Origin: Lineus longissimus
Lineage: Eukaryota; Nemertea; Pilidiophora; Heteronemertea; Lineidae
Assembly: GCF_910592395.1 (NCBI RefSeq)
Contig: NC_088320.1
Coordinates: 5,704,001 to 5,768,000 of the forward strand
Reading direction: 5' to 3'
Length of the DNA: 64,000 nucleotides
In this document: one piece after another, positions 51,001 to 63,611 of the stretch
How the letters are laid out: each line of letters starts with the position of its first letter
Position numbering within the stretch: position 1 is the first letter of the stretch
Program-made: the position numbers and the translations under genes
Notes under the pieces: generated by a model
Databases searched by the model: none
Seen by the model: only the letters and a program-made list of their open reading frames with translations
Told to the model about the DNA's origin: nothing

Positions 51001-54000
51001 AGGTAAGGTTCTAACCCTGGTACAATCATAGTCTCTATGTGTATTGCCAACTGTATTTTACTCTCTAGTGGCTATGATTGTACCTCTTTACCTGACTTGC
51101 TTGACTTTGCATGTGAATTAACGTGGTTTACGCATACATGTACTAATCGAGCAAAAAGAATTTGCCGAATTTGCCAGTTGATGCCAAAAGTCTCCAACGA
51201 TTTGTTTCAATTACCAACCAAAGAAACATAACCAACCTACTAATCTGTAAACTCTATTTGCTACCGTCAGGTTTCCCTCTCGAAATATTCCCAGCTTTCC
51301 CAGGCATGCGTTTAATATTGTTTCGTGATTGGTTCGAAGTGCGGTGAAGTTTGCATGGTGTTGCGGTTGTGACTAGACTAATGGGGGTGATCCAACGATA
51401 GTGACAAGAAAACAACATGATGTGATGTCGTGACTTTATTCAAGGAAAAGCTTGGGGACTTTGATGTTACGGTTCTGGGAACGCAACACCAGCAAGATAG
51501 CGGTTGGATCACCCACATGACTTTTCCCTTTCTGGAATAGCTGTAACTTTCCTGTAACCGGTTCAAAACTTGATCTGTACCCCATCCTGCTGGCATATGT
51601 TGTCACCATGATGTCTGTCTGGTATTGATGACTATGTGTATATCTGTTATGTTTCTTGTCGACTCTAATTATGGTGTGCGTAGCCAAAAAAAACTGCCAA
51701 CTTCTTCATACACTAAAATTATTTTCTCTCTTGTGCAGGTTGAATATACCCGTGAATTTAACGAGGGTCGGTCGAAATACACCCCCGTATCAGACGATGT
51801 GGAGACAAGGCGTTGCGCCAAAAACATGGACAACATAAGCGCGGTACTGCCACCTGTGGGCTGTTGTCAAGAACTCTTGTGTCGTCAGCCACATTTCACA
51901 ATATGTACTGTTGCGTCAGTTGCACTAATTCACTTTTTATTTCAGTTCTTTTTTTTTGTATTTTGTGTATTCATCAGATCCAAACTGGATGCCAATTTGC
52001 TTTTCTTATCGAGCTTGATAGAATTTTGATGTACATTGACACAAAGATGTACAGGCCAATGTACACTGTGTTGAATTTGCTTTGCCAAGATGCGGATGTA
52101 CACAGAGATGTTCAGGCATATGCACACAAATTGAATTTGGTTCACCCAGATGCAGATTTACGCAGAGATGTACAGACAAATGTACACAGTGTTGAATTTG
52201 GTTCACCCAGATGTAGGTATACACAGAGATATACAGGCAAATGTACACAGTGTTGAATTTGGTCCACCCAGATGCAGATGTACACAAGAGATATACAGGC
52301 AACTGTACAAAGTGTCGAATTTGGTTTTCCCAGATGTAGATGTAGGCCTACACAGAGATGTACAGGTAAATGTACACAGTGTTGAATTTGGTTCACCAAA
52401 ATGCAGATGTACACAGCAATGTACATGCATATGTACACAGTGTTGAATTTGGTTCACCCAGACGCAGATTTACACAGAGATGTACAGGCAAATGTACACA
52501 GTGTTGAATTTGGATCACCCAGATGCAGGTGTGCACAGAGATGTACAGACAAATGTGCACAGCAGTGCATTCATGGGGGGGGGGTGCATGACCTATATTT
52601 GATAGAGATGTGAGTATAGCCAGCGACTGAATGATGATGTATATGTTAGATTATGATGGATTATTTGTATGAATTTTTCCATTCCTTATAATCATATTTG
52701 TACAATTCCTGTTCTGTTATTCTGGACGTACTTCAACATAAACATTTTAACTGCTAACACTGATAGTTAGATTGCATGATGTTTCGATGACTAATTGCCT
52801 GCAAGAGAGATTGATTGCAAAATGAGGTTCGAATCCAAATGTAACATGATTTAGTTAAAATATAGACTTGTGCTGTTTGTCTTTCAAATAAGGTGAAGGT
52901 ATACCCAGTCCATTGATTAAAATGTTCTGTCTCCTCAAACTTAATACTTGTCAGTAAGTCTACTGGTGAATTGTAAGATTGATTTTGAAAAACAGCATAA
53001 ATTACTCCATGTATTTTCATTTGTATATTTATTTACTTGGACAAATGTTTTCCTGAACCTTGTCCAAATCTTGCGATATTTACTGGACATTTTGTTGCAT
53101 TCCAGCCCCTATGCACCAGGTGGTGTAGGCACCAATAGATAATTCTGACCCATCAGAATTTTGCTAGTCCAGGAAAGAGCACATGAACTGCCCTCTCCTT
53201 TGACCATGTAAGGCCAACCAAATCCCAGCATTTTCTCATTGGTTTCTAGGTGAAATACCATGCTGAATTCGAGAGACAGAAGGGGACGAAACTCTCTGTG
53301 GACACGGATCCAGAAATTGAGCGAACTAAACGCAATATGGCGACGATTAGTAATGCGGAGTATCACAACCTGAAGCAACAGCGAAACGATCAGGAAAAAC
53401 GTCGACCTTCGGATGCCGAGCAGTATAGTAAGTATCTGTGGAATAGGGGGCGCAATCAGTTCAAAACACTTTTAACTTTGAAAAAATAGTCCAGCTTTAA
53501 GTTGCGTTGTGTCAGAAGGCAGTTGTGAGTACTGATGTCAAGTTGTTACACAACGTTGATTTAGTTTTACTACAAAATAAGAACTTCTTCCCAATCAATG
53601 TTTTTCTTAAGCTTTATACTGAGATGAGGGGAGTTGTTGACCTTGGTCGGACAGGTGGGACACGTCAGAGTTGGTCAAAAGTGACTGGAAAAGCTGATGA
53701 CGAAAAGTGAATCTACGAGACGGTGTCCAACCTTTTTTCCCGTACATGGTACAAGGACGCATCATGCTCGTGCATCAAGATGGGGAATGTGCCTTCTTAT
53801 TCATGTAGATAGCTTATCGGATGGCAGACGAGTTCATGAGGATGTCATGTGTTTGCACAATGTGAAAATATTGCTTTCGTGCTTATTAAATACATTTGCT
53901 GCATTTCAATAACCTGTTTGCTTAAGTATCAACTGAACACAGTTTGTCCCTACTGTGCAGTGTCTTCTCTTAGTCTTGTCTCGTTACAGATTTTGTTTTA

Positions 54001-57000
54001 AAAGACCATCCTTCCAATGTCTCTGTAAAATGTGAAATATTCACCATGGAAGAAATTGGCAAATTTGTTCATATTCACTTGGCGATTGACTATGATGTGT
54101 TTGCAGCCAAAATATAATGGTTTATAAAGTGTTAGAGTGGAAAGTTTAGCCCTGATTAAGGCACTTTTGATGGTGCATTCATGAAAATCGAATGAGTAAA
54201 GCACTCTTCTGAACGCAGAAGATGAAGAAGAGTAGAAGAAGAAGAAGAAGAAGCAAGGGGGAAATTTCACAGTTTATAGTACAATGTACTCCCAAACATG
54301 CTGTTACAGAACATGCCTTCATTTCAGCGGTCGCCTCTAAAATAATTGTTTTCTTCAGCAAGCTGTTGTCACAGCAGGGCAATACCCTACCCTACCCTAC
54401 CAGACATTTTTCACGCAGGCGTGCTTCTTATCCGGCAGATATCAATCCTGCCCCACAGACCCCAACGCCTAAAGGCAGACTAACATACAAGCCCCCATCT
54501 CCCCGAATAAAATATACGCCCTCTAATACATCTCTTGACTTGCTTCTTAGTCCCACCACCTAGGAGGAGAGGTAACAATACGTCATTTTGCGTCGCTCAC
54601 TTCATCACCCGTGTCATTACCCATCATTCATCACCATCACTGTTCGGGTGTTTGCGAAATTCACATTCTGTTCCGAACCCATCTTGGGTGTTTTCAGCAG
54701 TTGCCATTGCGAGTTGTGTTTTTGCCGATTTTTGTATCGCATGTTTTTCTATTTCAGTTCCATGGCTTCCTCATTTTTCACTTGTTTATTGTTTTCCTAC
54801 CTCAGACACGACCAATTCTTTTTCTCAACAAATACAATAACAGGGGTCAACTACCATACAATCCTTCAGTTTGTCAGGAGAGTCATGAACTTCAAAGAAG
54901 AAGCAGCGATCGAGAATGACACTCAATTCGTAACCAATTGTACTCTAAAGTGTGGCAACTAATTACTAACGTCACCAACAGTGGAAGTGTGTTGGGGGGC
55001 AGGGATGAGTTGAATCAGACACAATCTGCAGTGTCCTGATTTCAGCAAATTTGTCGGCCCCTTAACTTTATTCAAACTTCGTTTTCCACTAATTCAAGGT
55101 CAAATGCCGTACCTCCTACAAGATACAACTTATGATAAAGCTCGCCATTATTCAATTGATGCTGGCCAACCTTCATATGTCGGTAGTCTGCCCCGTCAAA
55201 AAGGCGGCGAAAATACCGCCAAAAGTTTGTACGCTGGCGGTAGCCAGACACTACCTAGAAAGGTTGGCGAGTATGCACATGAAGAGCGGCGCGGCTCCAA
55301 TAATTCTGACGACCAATTCAAACGTATGTATTATTTTCGTACGATTCTGTAAAATATAGTTTAACCCTGGTACAGGTAGATAACAATGCTGTCTTTCCTT
55401 TCCAATCTGGCAGAGGGGTACATGAATATCTCTCACTTGTAAATCACATAATACATTGTATTACACAATACAGTGTATTGTGTACATGAATACATGACCG
55501 CCAGACCCCGTTAGCGAAAGATGAGCAAAATAGGTGGAATGCCTCTCAGCTGGATGTTTATAATAGGTCAGATAAGCTGATTGATTGCACTCCAAGGCCT
55601 TCCTCCTAGACATCTGCTATTGCACTACAGACACCACCTGCTGTGTTAGGTTTACCTGTCTTACTGGGTTCATTACACTTGGTGCAATATGGGTATGTGG
55701 ATTAGATCGAATGCACTCAATGTGTTGCTGAATTCGTGCCATGAATTGTTATATAATGTTATATAATGATGAGTCATGGATTGGTCAAGGAACAGTTGCT
55801 TCAATGATTGTGATGCAGAGAAGCAGTGTATGCTTCTGCATTGTTTTTTTTATCTGATGTCCATGAAATTTTCGTTCAAAGTCACTCTACAAACCCTTGG
55901 CAGATTTGAAGCAATATTCCTGTTTGTCACTGTTACAATACACCTTGGGATTTCACCCCAGACTGACCATAAAATTCCTAGGCCAAGGTCTGCATGGTCT
56001 GTGTGTTAACAGAACAGGTAAAGATGAAACAGCATGCTTCATGCTAAACTGGACATTGCAGGATAGGCAGTATATCCACACCTGATGCATTGCAATTTTT
56101 TTAGCTTAAGTTGAAATTGGACGGATAGTTCTGACCTGGATACAGGGAGTCTGTGTCAGTAAGTAGGCCACGCAATAGCATACATTATATAGGTCGCAGG
56201 GATGTGTACTATTTTCAAGTTAGGTCGAGATAGAGGCTAAGGGTGGGGGTGGTCAAATTCGGATGGATAACAGTGAGCCCAGGGTAATCTAGTTGTATCC
56301 CATTCTGTCCCACCGCTTTGCACACGATCGCTCTTCGCAGGGCGGAACAATATATTGTTTAAAGCCTTCAAGGCCACTACATCATTATTGTTTACAGGCC
56401 TAACTTAAAAAGCAAGGTACATGTTTTAACCAGTCTGATGAAAAACTATGAAAAAAAATATGTTTTTTTCACATAGGCCTACTATAAACAAACAGTCCGA
56501 AAAAGCAGTTACATCCTGCACCATGATCAACTACAATATTGCAATATAGAAACAAGCATCCGACAGGACCAATCAGGTCTTCATCTGAAGCATTGCCATT
56601 AGGCCTACATTGAGTACACTCTGATTTTGTCAGATGGTGTGCCACTTACAGACAGGAGTAACAATAACAAATTCTGTAACACCTGCTGTGGTAGGTCAGC
56701 CAGACATGCCATAGGAGATTAGGCTAGATTGCGCTAATCTCTGATCACGCCTGATTACCCTAATAACAACATCATCGGGCAATTCAAAGAGAAACTCCAA
56801 CCTCACGGCCTCAAGGCATTTGCCTTTGCAGCCTGAGGTTCGCTTTTTAACCTTCGCTAACGGGATCTGGCTGTAATGCTCTCACTGGTAGATCACACAA
56901 TACATTGTATTACACAATACAGTGTATTGCACAATACATTGAATTACACAATACATTGTATTGTGTACATGAATATCTCTCACTGGTAGATCACAGGATA

Positions 57001-60000
57001 CATTGTATTACACAATACAGTGTATTGTGTACATCAATATCTCTCACTGGTAGATCACAGGATACATTGTATTACACAATACAGTGTATTGTGTACATCA
57101 ATATCTCTCACTGGTAGATCACACAATACATTGTATTACACAATACAGTGTATTGCACAATACATTGAATTACACAATACATTGTATTGTGTACATGAAT
57201 ATCTCTCACTGGTAGATCACACAATACATTGTATTACACAATACAGTGTATTACTAACAAAATCTCCAATCACAGTAGCACTTCCTGCTGTATCATAGCA
57301 TTAACACTATCCTGTATTTGATATCACAGCACAACGGATACCTTCATTACTGTACATTATCAGACCTTGGCCTACAGAGGACATGCAGATGACGTAATAT
57401 CAGCAAAAAACAGCATTTTGGACATCAAATTTACATTATTTACCCACAAGACATACTTCGTTATTCGTTCGACTTTATCCAAAATGGCTGCCTGGATGAC
57501 ACCACTGCAGGGCCTCTGTTGGCAACAACTAATAACGGTGGAATCGGCTGCACCGTGACTTACCGTAAAACATGAAAATTTGAAGACAAAAAATATTGAA
57601 TTCTTGGGGCGTTGGCTTAAATTTCCAAAGTCGGCTACCGATAATAACACAACTGATGCTAACCCTGTAAATCCTTTATCATCACTGGTAGAATTCACTT
57701 GAGTACTCGTAACATATGGTCAGGGACCTAAAAATAAATATTGATAACGACGACACCCTTCCCTTCAAATTGAGATTGTGGAATGCTCATTGGCACACTG
57801 AGAAAAATCAACATTTGTCTGGCCTAGTATTTCGTTGATAAGGTGTTGCTGTGTCGGTGTCACAGTGGTCCCTGGCGGATGCTACGCTTCTCGCTAAATA
57901 ACCCCAGCACTCACCTCACCGTGTCTCCTACTTTTTGAGTAGCTTCCTCCAAGTTTTATTTCGTTTATTTTCTTTCTCTCGGGATAAGTTTTTTTGGGTG
58001 CCAACATAGACACTTTTGGGCTTCCAAGGGCATGACAATTGGTAGTTGGTAAAAGTCGCAGTGGACTTAGTGAGGATATTTTTCATCAGGTGGTATTTAT
58101 AGTATTGGTCATTTGAAGGTTTTGCCCTCGAGCAAGGATTATTCTTTGGATATTATTATTCGTTGCACTCAAATATGTTTTCCAAACAAGCTAACTTGAG
58201 CCTCCTAAAATAGAAGCAAGTTTTAAGCCTTTGGCTGTGTAAAACCATAGTAATCTGAACAGGCAGATAATATTTGAAAGTGTCATCATCTATAGTATTT
58301 TGATCCAACTAATGTTTCCTGTGTGTGTGACATGGCTAGTGAAGCTGCGGCCAAGTGATGGTATTTAGTGCTAATTCTGACCCCGTTATAATGTGGGGCA
58401 TTTGTTCAGCGCGCAGCTTGGCTTATTTCCTCTTATTAATTAGTTATTTATAATCATTTAATCATTTAATCATTCATTCTGTTCATAATATCCTACGTTT
58501 CATAAGTCATTGCATGCAATCATCAGTTTCCTTCTAATCTATGTGCATGCTTGTTGGCTTATTTTCAATTATTTCCCTCATTTCCATCACAATCAGGCCC
58601 CACCGTCGATTCGAAACCGGCCCCAGGTGGGGGTATGACTCGTGTCTACAGCGCAACAGAAAACGACCCCTCCCCCTACTCAGCGCGATCCCAACCTAGG
58701 GTCGTCTATAGCTCAACAGGAGGTGGGTAACACTGCAGAATTTTAAAAGTCTTCCTGCTGAAAAAGCCAGACGGAATCTGCAATGCGGTACTTTCAGATT
58801 CTTCGCATGAAAGATGACCTAATTTTCACATGGCATTCCAAAAGAACTTGTGGAGGGAAAATGAAATCTATTGGCTTTGAATTAAGCATGATCCAGTCAT
58901 ATTGACGATTGATGGTATCTACTCTCAATGAGTTTGCAAATTTGAGAATATTACAGCACGTCGCAAGTAATTTATCAGAACACAAAATTTGTTTGTTTGA
59001 ATCAGGGTGGCTGAAACTAGTATCCTTGAAATCCAACTGCCCTTCTGACGATATTAGGTCATCTTTGAGTGTTGTGCTCTCTCCTAAGATAACACCTTTG
59101 CTCTCCTTACATCTGTTGACCAGTTTTCCAGGCAACCTGTCAACCTGCTTGACCAGTTCCCTTGGCAAATGTGGTGTCAAAGGTACACTTAAAAACTGTA
59201 AAAGATGTCAGTCCCAATGAATCAACCATTTCGTTAATGCAGCAAATGTAGAATTGAAATGATTTTGAAATAACGGAAGGAAGGGAGAGTAGAGTATTAG
59301 ATTTGAACTATAAAATATAATGTTGTGTTTGTAATTTCCGAATTACATATCAGCTTAAGGTCTCAACAGTCATGTGCTTGAACTAAACTTATCATCACTA
59401 AAGCTTCGTGGTATTGATATCATCAAAACACTCCACTAGAATAGATAGAATTTGCAATCCTTTCCCCTTGCACTAGATGTTTTAAGTTTTGTTGCACCTA
59501 ACTATATGTGTATCTTCCAAATTTTTATGAGATGCCTTTTGTGTCTGCTTACTGTGTAGCCCCATTCTGAAAACATCTGCCGAGAGCCAGAGCAGTGTGT
59601 GCATTTCATACTAGTTCCATGCAAAACGTTGGTGGGCACAGCTGCTATGAGGCCAACCCAAGGTCTTTTGCAGAGCAGGTCACCATCATTGCTTATGTCG
59701 GGAAATGACTTGGCTCTTTACAGTGCAAAAGAGTGCCTCCCTGAAAAAAGAAATTGAGTAATAGTAAAATAGATTGTCAATGAGAGGTGATGACCGATTC
59801 TAACGAATTCGGCCTTGTGGAGAAGCTGAGTTTAGATGTTTCTCTGGGTCTTGGCAGGTGTTTGAATATGGGTCATTTTAGGCTGACCCAAGTGAAGCTG
59901 AAGTTCCCCCATGTTATGTGGAGAATTTGAAACACTTGAGACTGCCAGCTTTGGAAATCTATCACCACAGCCCCTTTCGGTTGTCTTTTAACTCAAAGAT

Positions 60001-63000
60001 TTTTCCCCACCAGAGTCGGAGGGTGAAATTAGAGCACGCTATCAATCAGATTTGAGCATAATGTTGGGGAATTGAGTCTCACATAGTGTTACGGAACCAA
60101 CTCTCAATAGACTACTTCGTGGAAGCATATTCAAAGTCTTTCTTCAGCTTTTGATGTCTGTTAAAAGTGAAGGTGACATGAATAACTTATCGAAAGAAAA
60201 TTGATTATGCCCCAAATCGGATATTTAGTGGGTCTTATTTGTGGTACTCTCTGAGGGAAATTATGCAATAGGTGGTTAAAATGCCTGATAACTGTCACCT
60301 TCTTTTTTATCTTCTTAGTGTTTAGTTTTGTTTAAGACGTTAAATGTTTAGAAAGTTCCTGTCTGTTTCTTTGGCAATCTTTGCATGGCTGCATGTTGTC
60401 GGACCGGGGTTACCAGAAGAGAAAACACCAAAACAATCTGCTGATCCAAATACTGCATTTAAAAAGTAACTTCGATGACTTCACTTAACACTTGAAAAAG
60501 AACATTTTCTAGGCAGATTTTGTTTTCGAATGACATCTGTCGTAACTCAGAAACCACAATTATTAGAAATTCCGTTGAACTATCTTTGAACTATCTTTGA
60601 GTGGATATGTGTATTTCATTGGATTTATTTTACCTTAAAGCTGTGGACTTCCTCCTCCATTATGATTGCCGCATGAGCGGTTGAGGTCTAATGTGTATGT
60701 TGCACAGGAAAGCTGAATATAGATAACTACTCATATATGAAATTTCAAAAGAAATTCATACAGTTTTCAAGCATATTGGGATATCCGTTTCCTGACCTTC
60801 GTGAACTGCATTTTGATCAGTTGAAGGTACCATTTGATTATCGGACAAACATGTTCCTATATCATGAAATGAATGCTGTTTGCAAAAAGAATGTACATTC
60901 CTAAAGCATTTTAGGTCGCCTTCAGAAAATCTTCCGTACTTGCAGTGCATTTTTGAGTGGTAGAGGGTTAATCTCTGTGCGAGTGATTTCTCCTGAATTT
61001 GAAATGGTGCATGAAAGCCTTGTGATTTTCAAGTGACCCTTTGAACATTTTCAAAAATGACGTCTCGACTATTGTATTTTATATGAGGCAAACCTTCACC
61101 ATTATGGGGTAATCATCGAACAAAAATTTGTGGAAAAGTTCTTTTCTAATTGAACATTGCAAATGTGAGTTATCAAATTGAGAGGGACAGTTCAATTGAC
61201 AAAAAAAATTCTGTTCTCTGTTTGCTTAATGATCAGAAGTTGATTTTTTTCACTCTGATATCATAACAATCAAGATTGCAAGCATCATTTATCTAATCTG
61301 CTAAACAGTTAAAATCGGCATCATTTTTGTGTTAGAAGACAAAAGTTGATCAAATTCGAAATTCCTCCAAGTTTTCTTTTCTGGTGGCACCCTATCACCC
61401 CGCCTGCTTTGTTTTCTTAGATGTTCATAGTACGAGCGGTAGCGCCTCCAAACCTATCGGTTCCATCTTCGATAAAGACGACCCGCTCCAAGAGGACGAG
61501 TTTTACAAGGAGCGGATGCGAGACAAACAACGCCGGGCCTCTTATCAGCGCAAGGAGAAGCAATTGCATGGGTTCGGGTATGTTGCGCAACCCGCACCCG
61601 TTAAGCAGGCTTCGCTTGATTCGGCGGGGTCTCAGAGTTCGTATCAAGGTAGGAGACGTGGGCATGAGAAATCATCTCTCATCTACTACTTCATATCATC
61701 CATCAATTCACTCAACAGCATCATTTGGGTGTGGTGTGTACACACGCTTTGGGGGATGATTTCTTTGAAACTGTCTGTATCCTATTAAGTACCTGAACAA
61801 AAATATATAAGGCGAGCTTAAATATTTTTGACCTCGTTGACATATACATATCATAATTAATACTCCAGCCAGGACCATTGGATCATCTTAAACTAAATAC
61901 TGCACAAGTATATGACATTTTTCATTGGTTGTATACATGCAGGTGACAGGTTGCTAAACTCATTCACGAAGTCCGTCACTTGCACGTCTCAGCTGTGCTG
62001 TCAGATAAACAACAGCGACATGTATTTGAATACGTTGATGACAAATTATGTGGTGACAAATTATTTTGGCTGTGCATCAGTTGTAAGTGTCTTCATCTGG
62101 AGTATGAATTAAGATTTTGTGTTGTCAACCTACTCTCCTAAATATCTGCTCACTCCTCGCCAAGTTGACCCCTATGCATCATCACCCCTAGCTCTTTGGT
62201 CCTTTGGGTGACATGGTGTCCATACCTGCATGATTGATTTCACCACTTCCCTATCGCCATCACCATCACCATCATCACCTACCTGATCATCAAAGCATTA
62301 CTTGTAAATATCTTCTTCACTCTATTAATTTTCAAAATTATTAGAATTGTCCGTCTCCTGGGTTGTAAAAAATACAATTGGTCAAAAGTCATCAACCGAA
62401 TTTCCTCTCAGACCCAGTTTTGAATTCTCCCTTTGCATTTCATGCAATGTTGATACACTCCTTAGCCATTTCAGCCAGAATAACGTCAAGCGAATGAAAT
62501 AAAATATAACTATTCTGGCCAGATTTGCATAGGAGTGTTGCACAGGCATATGTGTAGAGGTAGAAGCAAAGAATTTAATAAATGGCCTGACTTTGATGTA
62601 AAGTTTTCTTAAACATTTTAAACGAAAGGTTGTTCTTGTGTCTCTTAAGTCTAGCTGATTGTAAGTTGTAAATATAGTAAAAAATCTATGGAATAAATGC
62701 TCTAAATAAAAGTTGTGAAACTGAAAAGGACATTTATTAGCATGCTGAATGTACTTCATGTGAAGTAGAATATGTGTACAAATATTTTTATAGATTGTCA
62801 ATATTGCTATATTCTCGGATTCATTCTGATTCTAGACTATAAGAACTAAAGGTTTTTTCCCTTTCAAAATGTATTATGATGTATTTTTGTGTTTTATTTT
62901 TTCATGTTGACTGTTTTTTAAATGGAAGCTGAGATAGTTTTTGGTTAAAGCATGTAATAACATGTTAAATGTGCCAATTTCAAATTATTAATTGCCAACA

Positions 63001-63611
63001 AATTTTAAGAAAAGCCAATTTTTTAAATTAAACGATCAAGCTATGAGTTCTATTTATCCAGAGAATAATGTGAATATGTGGCAACCTCACTGTTGAAATT
63101 CAACTCTGGGTGTATCAGCCAGTAATGACTCATAAAAAGAGTATTGAATTTGAAGTAGATGAATGGTGCATTTTATAGGTCCCATACTTCTAAATCTCTA
63201 ACTTTGATATCCGACAACTGAGAAAACTGGTTATGTAACATTCTTTAACTTTGATTTCTGACAACTGAGATCACTGATTACACTAACACTGTCTGGCCGT
63301 AATTCACTTGTACACACCAGTGCATGATGCATGATCTGCTTGCTTTATACCAGACCAAGCGGCACAAAATCGGCCACAATCCACGGGGGCCTACGACTAT
63401 CAGTACGGCAACACAGGTTCGGGTTACGACCATCACCAACCAGGTCACGAACGTCACTCCGCTTACAACCAATACCGTCACTCGGAATACGAACCTCAAC
63501 AACACTCTGGCCATGACCACCATCGCCAAGAAGAGCCTAAGAAACGTAATATTTACCAACCGACGCCGTTCTCTATGACGGACGCTCGAGTTGTGAAATC
63601 TGTACCTCAGG
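42059..63611 (+). CDS. LASP-family LIM and nebulin-repeat protein (partial at 3' end)
   Basis: Exons: 42059-42127, 46977-47071, 47323-47407, 48031-48135, 49524-49628, 50274-50378, 51739-51843, 53250-53427, 55099-55323, 58597-58722, 61421-61648, 63354-63611. All are GT-AG with consistent phase, and 561 codons lie in the window. Residues 5-56 form a LIM domain with all eight zinc ligands (C5, C8, H26, C29, C32, C35, C53, H56). A LASP-type linker ([12 protein letters not shown]) follows, then five 35-residue nebulin repeats at 84-258, each with the [KE]-Y-x-x-x-F and D-P/V-E patterns, a sixth partial repeat (AEYHNLKQQ), and a polar Tyr/Ser/Pro/His-rich linker. LASP proteins bind F-actin through nebulin repeats and localise to focal adhesions and Z-lines. 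The C-terminal SH3 typical of the family is expected beyond 63611. Extra linker exons may have been missed because that region is low-complexity. Confidence 0.9.
42128..46976 (+). other. LASP intron 1 (4.8 kb)
   Basis: No additional exon or known repeat family was recognised apart from an (AGT)n run at 45371-45390 and the 18-bp minisatellite near the 3' end. LASP-type first introns often hold regulatory sequence, but nothing specific can be pointed to. Confidence 0.5.
46485..46895 (+). repeat. 18-bp minisatellite beside LASP exon 2
   Basis: About 22 tandem copies of an 18-bp unit (gcatggggtgcgcctcta and close variants) end about 80 bases before the exon 2 acceptor. Because 18 is a multiple of 3 and the unit lacks stops, the array reads open in several frames on both strands (MGCASS, ARGAPH, MLEVHP). 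These are not genes. Confidence 0.95.
48031..53427 (+). other. Five nebulin repeats, one 105-bp exon per repeat
   Basis: Exons 48031, 49524, 50274 and 51739 are each exactly 105 bp and phase 0-0. The fifth repeat opens exon 53250-53427. The repeats begin [48 protein letters not shown] and [12 protein letters not shown], and each ends in [IV]-S-[SAN] or NSA. The donors after the four 105-bp exons are weak and similar (GTATCC, GTATGA, GTATAA, GTACTG). Confidence 0.92.
52030..52572 (+). repeat. 61-bp minisatellite in a LASP intron
   Basis: About nine copies of a unit of about 61 bp, containing cagagatgtacaggcaaatg and tacacagtgttgaatttgg, lie between the exons of nebulin repeats 4 and 5. Copies diverge by point changes and small indels. 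Long open frames over it on both strands are artefacts of the repetition. Confidence 0.9.
53428..55098 (+). other. LASP intron after the nebulin repeats
   Basis: Contains an (AGA)n run at 54217-54253, a short taccc run at about 54384-54402 and the possible alternative terminal exon. Otherwise no feature recognised. Confidence 0.4.
54328..54563 (+). CDS. Possible alternative terminal exon of the LASP gene (Pro-rich tail)
   Basis: A strong acceptor (gccttcatttcag) precedes a frame that joins in phase 1 to the donor at 53427. It runs for 78 codons to a TAG at 54561-54563. The encoded tail is basic and Pro/Thr/Ser-rich ([28 protein letters not shown]). Use of this exon would end the protein before the long linker and SH3. 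Support is only splice phase and composition, so this may be chance. Confidence 0.3.
55421..57260 (+). repeat. Palindromic AT-rich minisatellite, about 64-bp unit, interrupted
   Basis: The unit contains tgaatatctctcactggtag followed by inverted words cacaatacattgtattac and caatacagtgtattg. One copy lies at 55421-55492 and four to five more at 56879-57260. Each unit can fold back on itself. The 1.4-kb segment between the two parts has inverted ends and appears to be an insertion. Confidence 0.75.
55493..56878. mobile_element. Candidate TIR element inserted in a minisatellite
   Basis: The left end (55493: catgaccgccagaccccgtt, then agcgaa) and the reverse complement of the right end (from 56878: cattacagccagatcccgtt, then agcgaa) match at 23 of the first 26 positions. 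No transposase-like frame is visible inside, so it would be a non-autonomous DNA element of about 1.39 kb. It lies in a LASP intron. Confidence 0.5.
58723..61420 (+). other. LASP intron, no feature seen
   Basis: This 2.7-kb intron holds an antisense frame of 128 codons (59180-58794) without recognisable domains. No repeat array or RNA gene was recognised. An unrecognised low-complexity linker exon cannot be excluded. Confidence 0.4.
61649..63353 (+). other. LASP intron, no feature seen
   Basis: AT-rich intron with a short (CAT/CAC)n run at about 62255-62279. An antisense 139-codon frame at 62801-62382 has no domain-like features. Confidence 0.4.

Larger units (their letters stand above)
55099..63611 (+). 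other. Linker-coding exons of the LASP gene
   Basis: Exons 55099-55323, 58597-58722, 61421-61648 and 63354-63611, all phase 1-1 and therefore individually skippable without a frame change. The text is polar and unstructured: [19 protein letters not shown], then [17 protein letters not shown], then an acidic/basic helical [18 protein letters not shown], then a Tyr/His/Gln-rich stretch with [17 protein letters not shown]. The family's SH3 domain is still to come at the window edge. Confidence 0.8.

Noticed and set aside
51813-52613. Overlapping repetitive open frames on both strands ([20 protein letters not shown])
   Set aside because: Artefacts of the 61-bp minisatellite in a LASP intron; no splice or domain support.
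52826-52836. Exact tRNA box B word ggttcgaatcc
   Set aside because: No box A at the right distance upstream and no cloverleaf; chance match.
56880-57260. Regular repeats that superficially resemble a CRISPR array
   Set aside because: The genome is eukaryotic, the units are contiguous tandem palindromes without unique spacers, and there are no cas genes.
63278-63559. Hydrophobic antisense frame over the last LASP exon
   Set aside because: The sense frame continues the LASP linker between valid splice sites in the correct phase. The antisense hydrophobicity comes from the complement of His/Gln codons.
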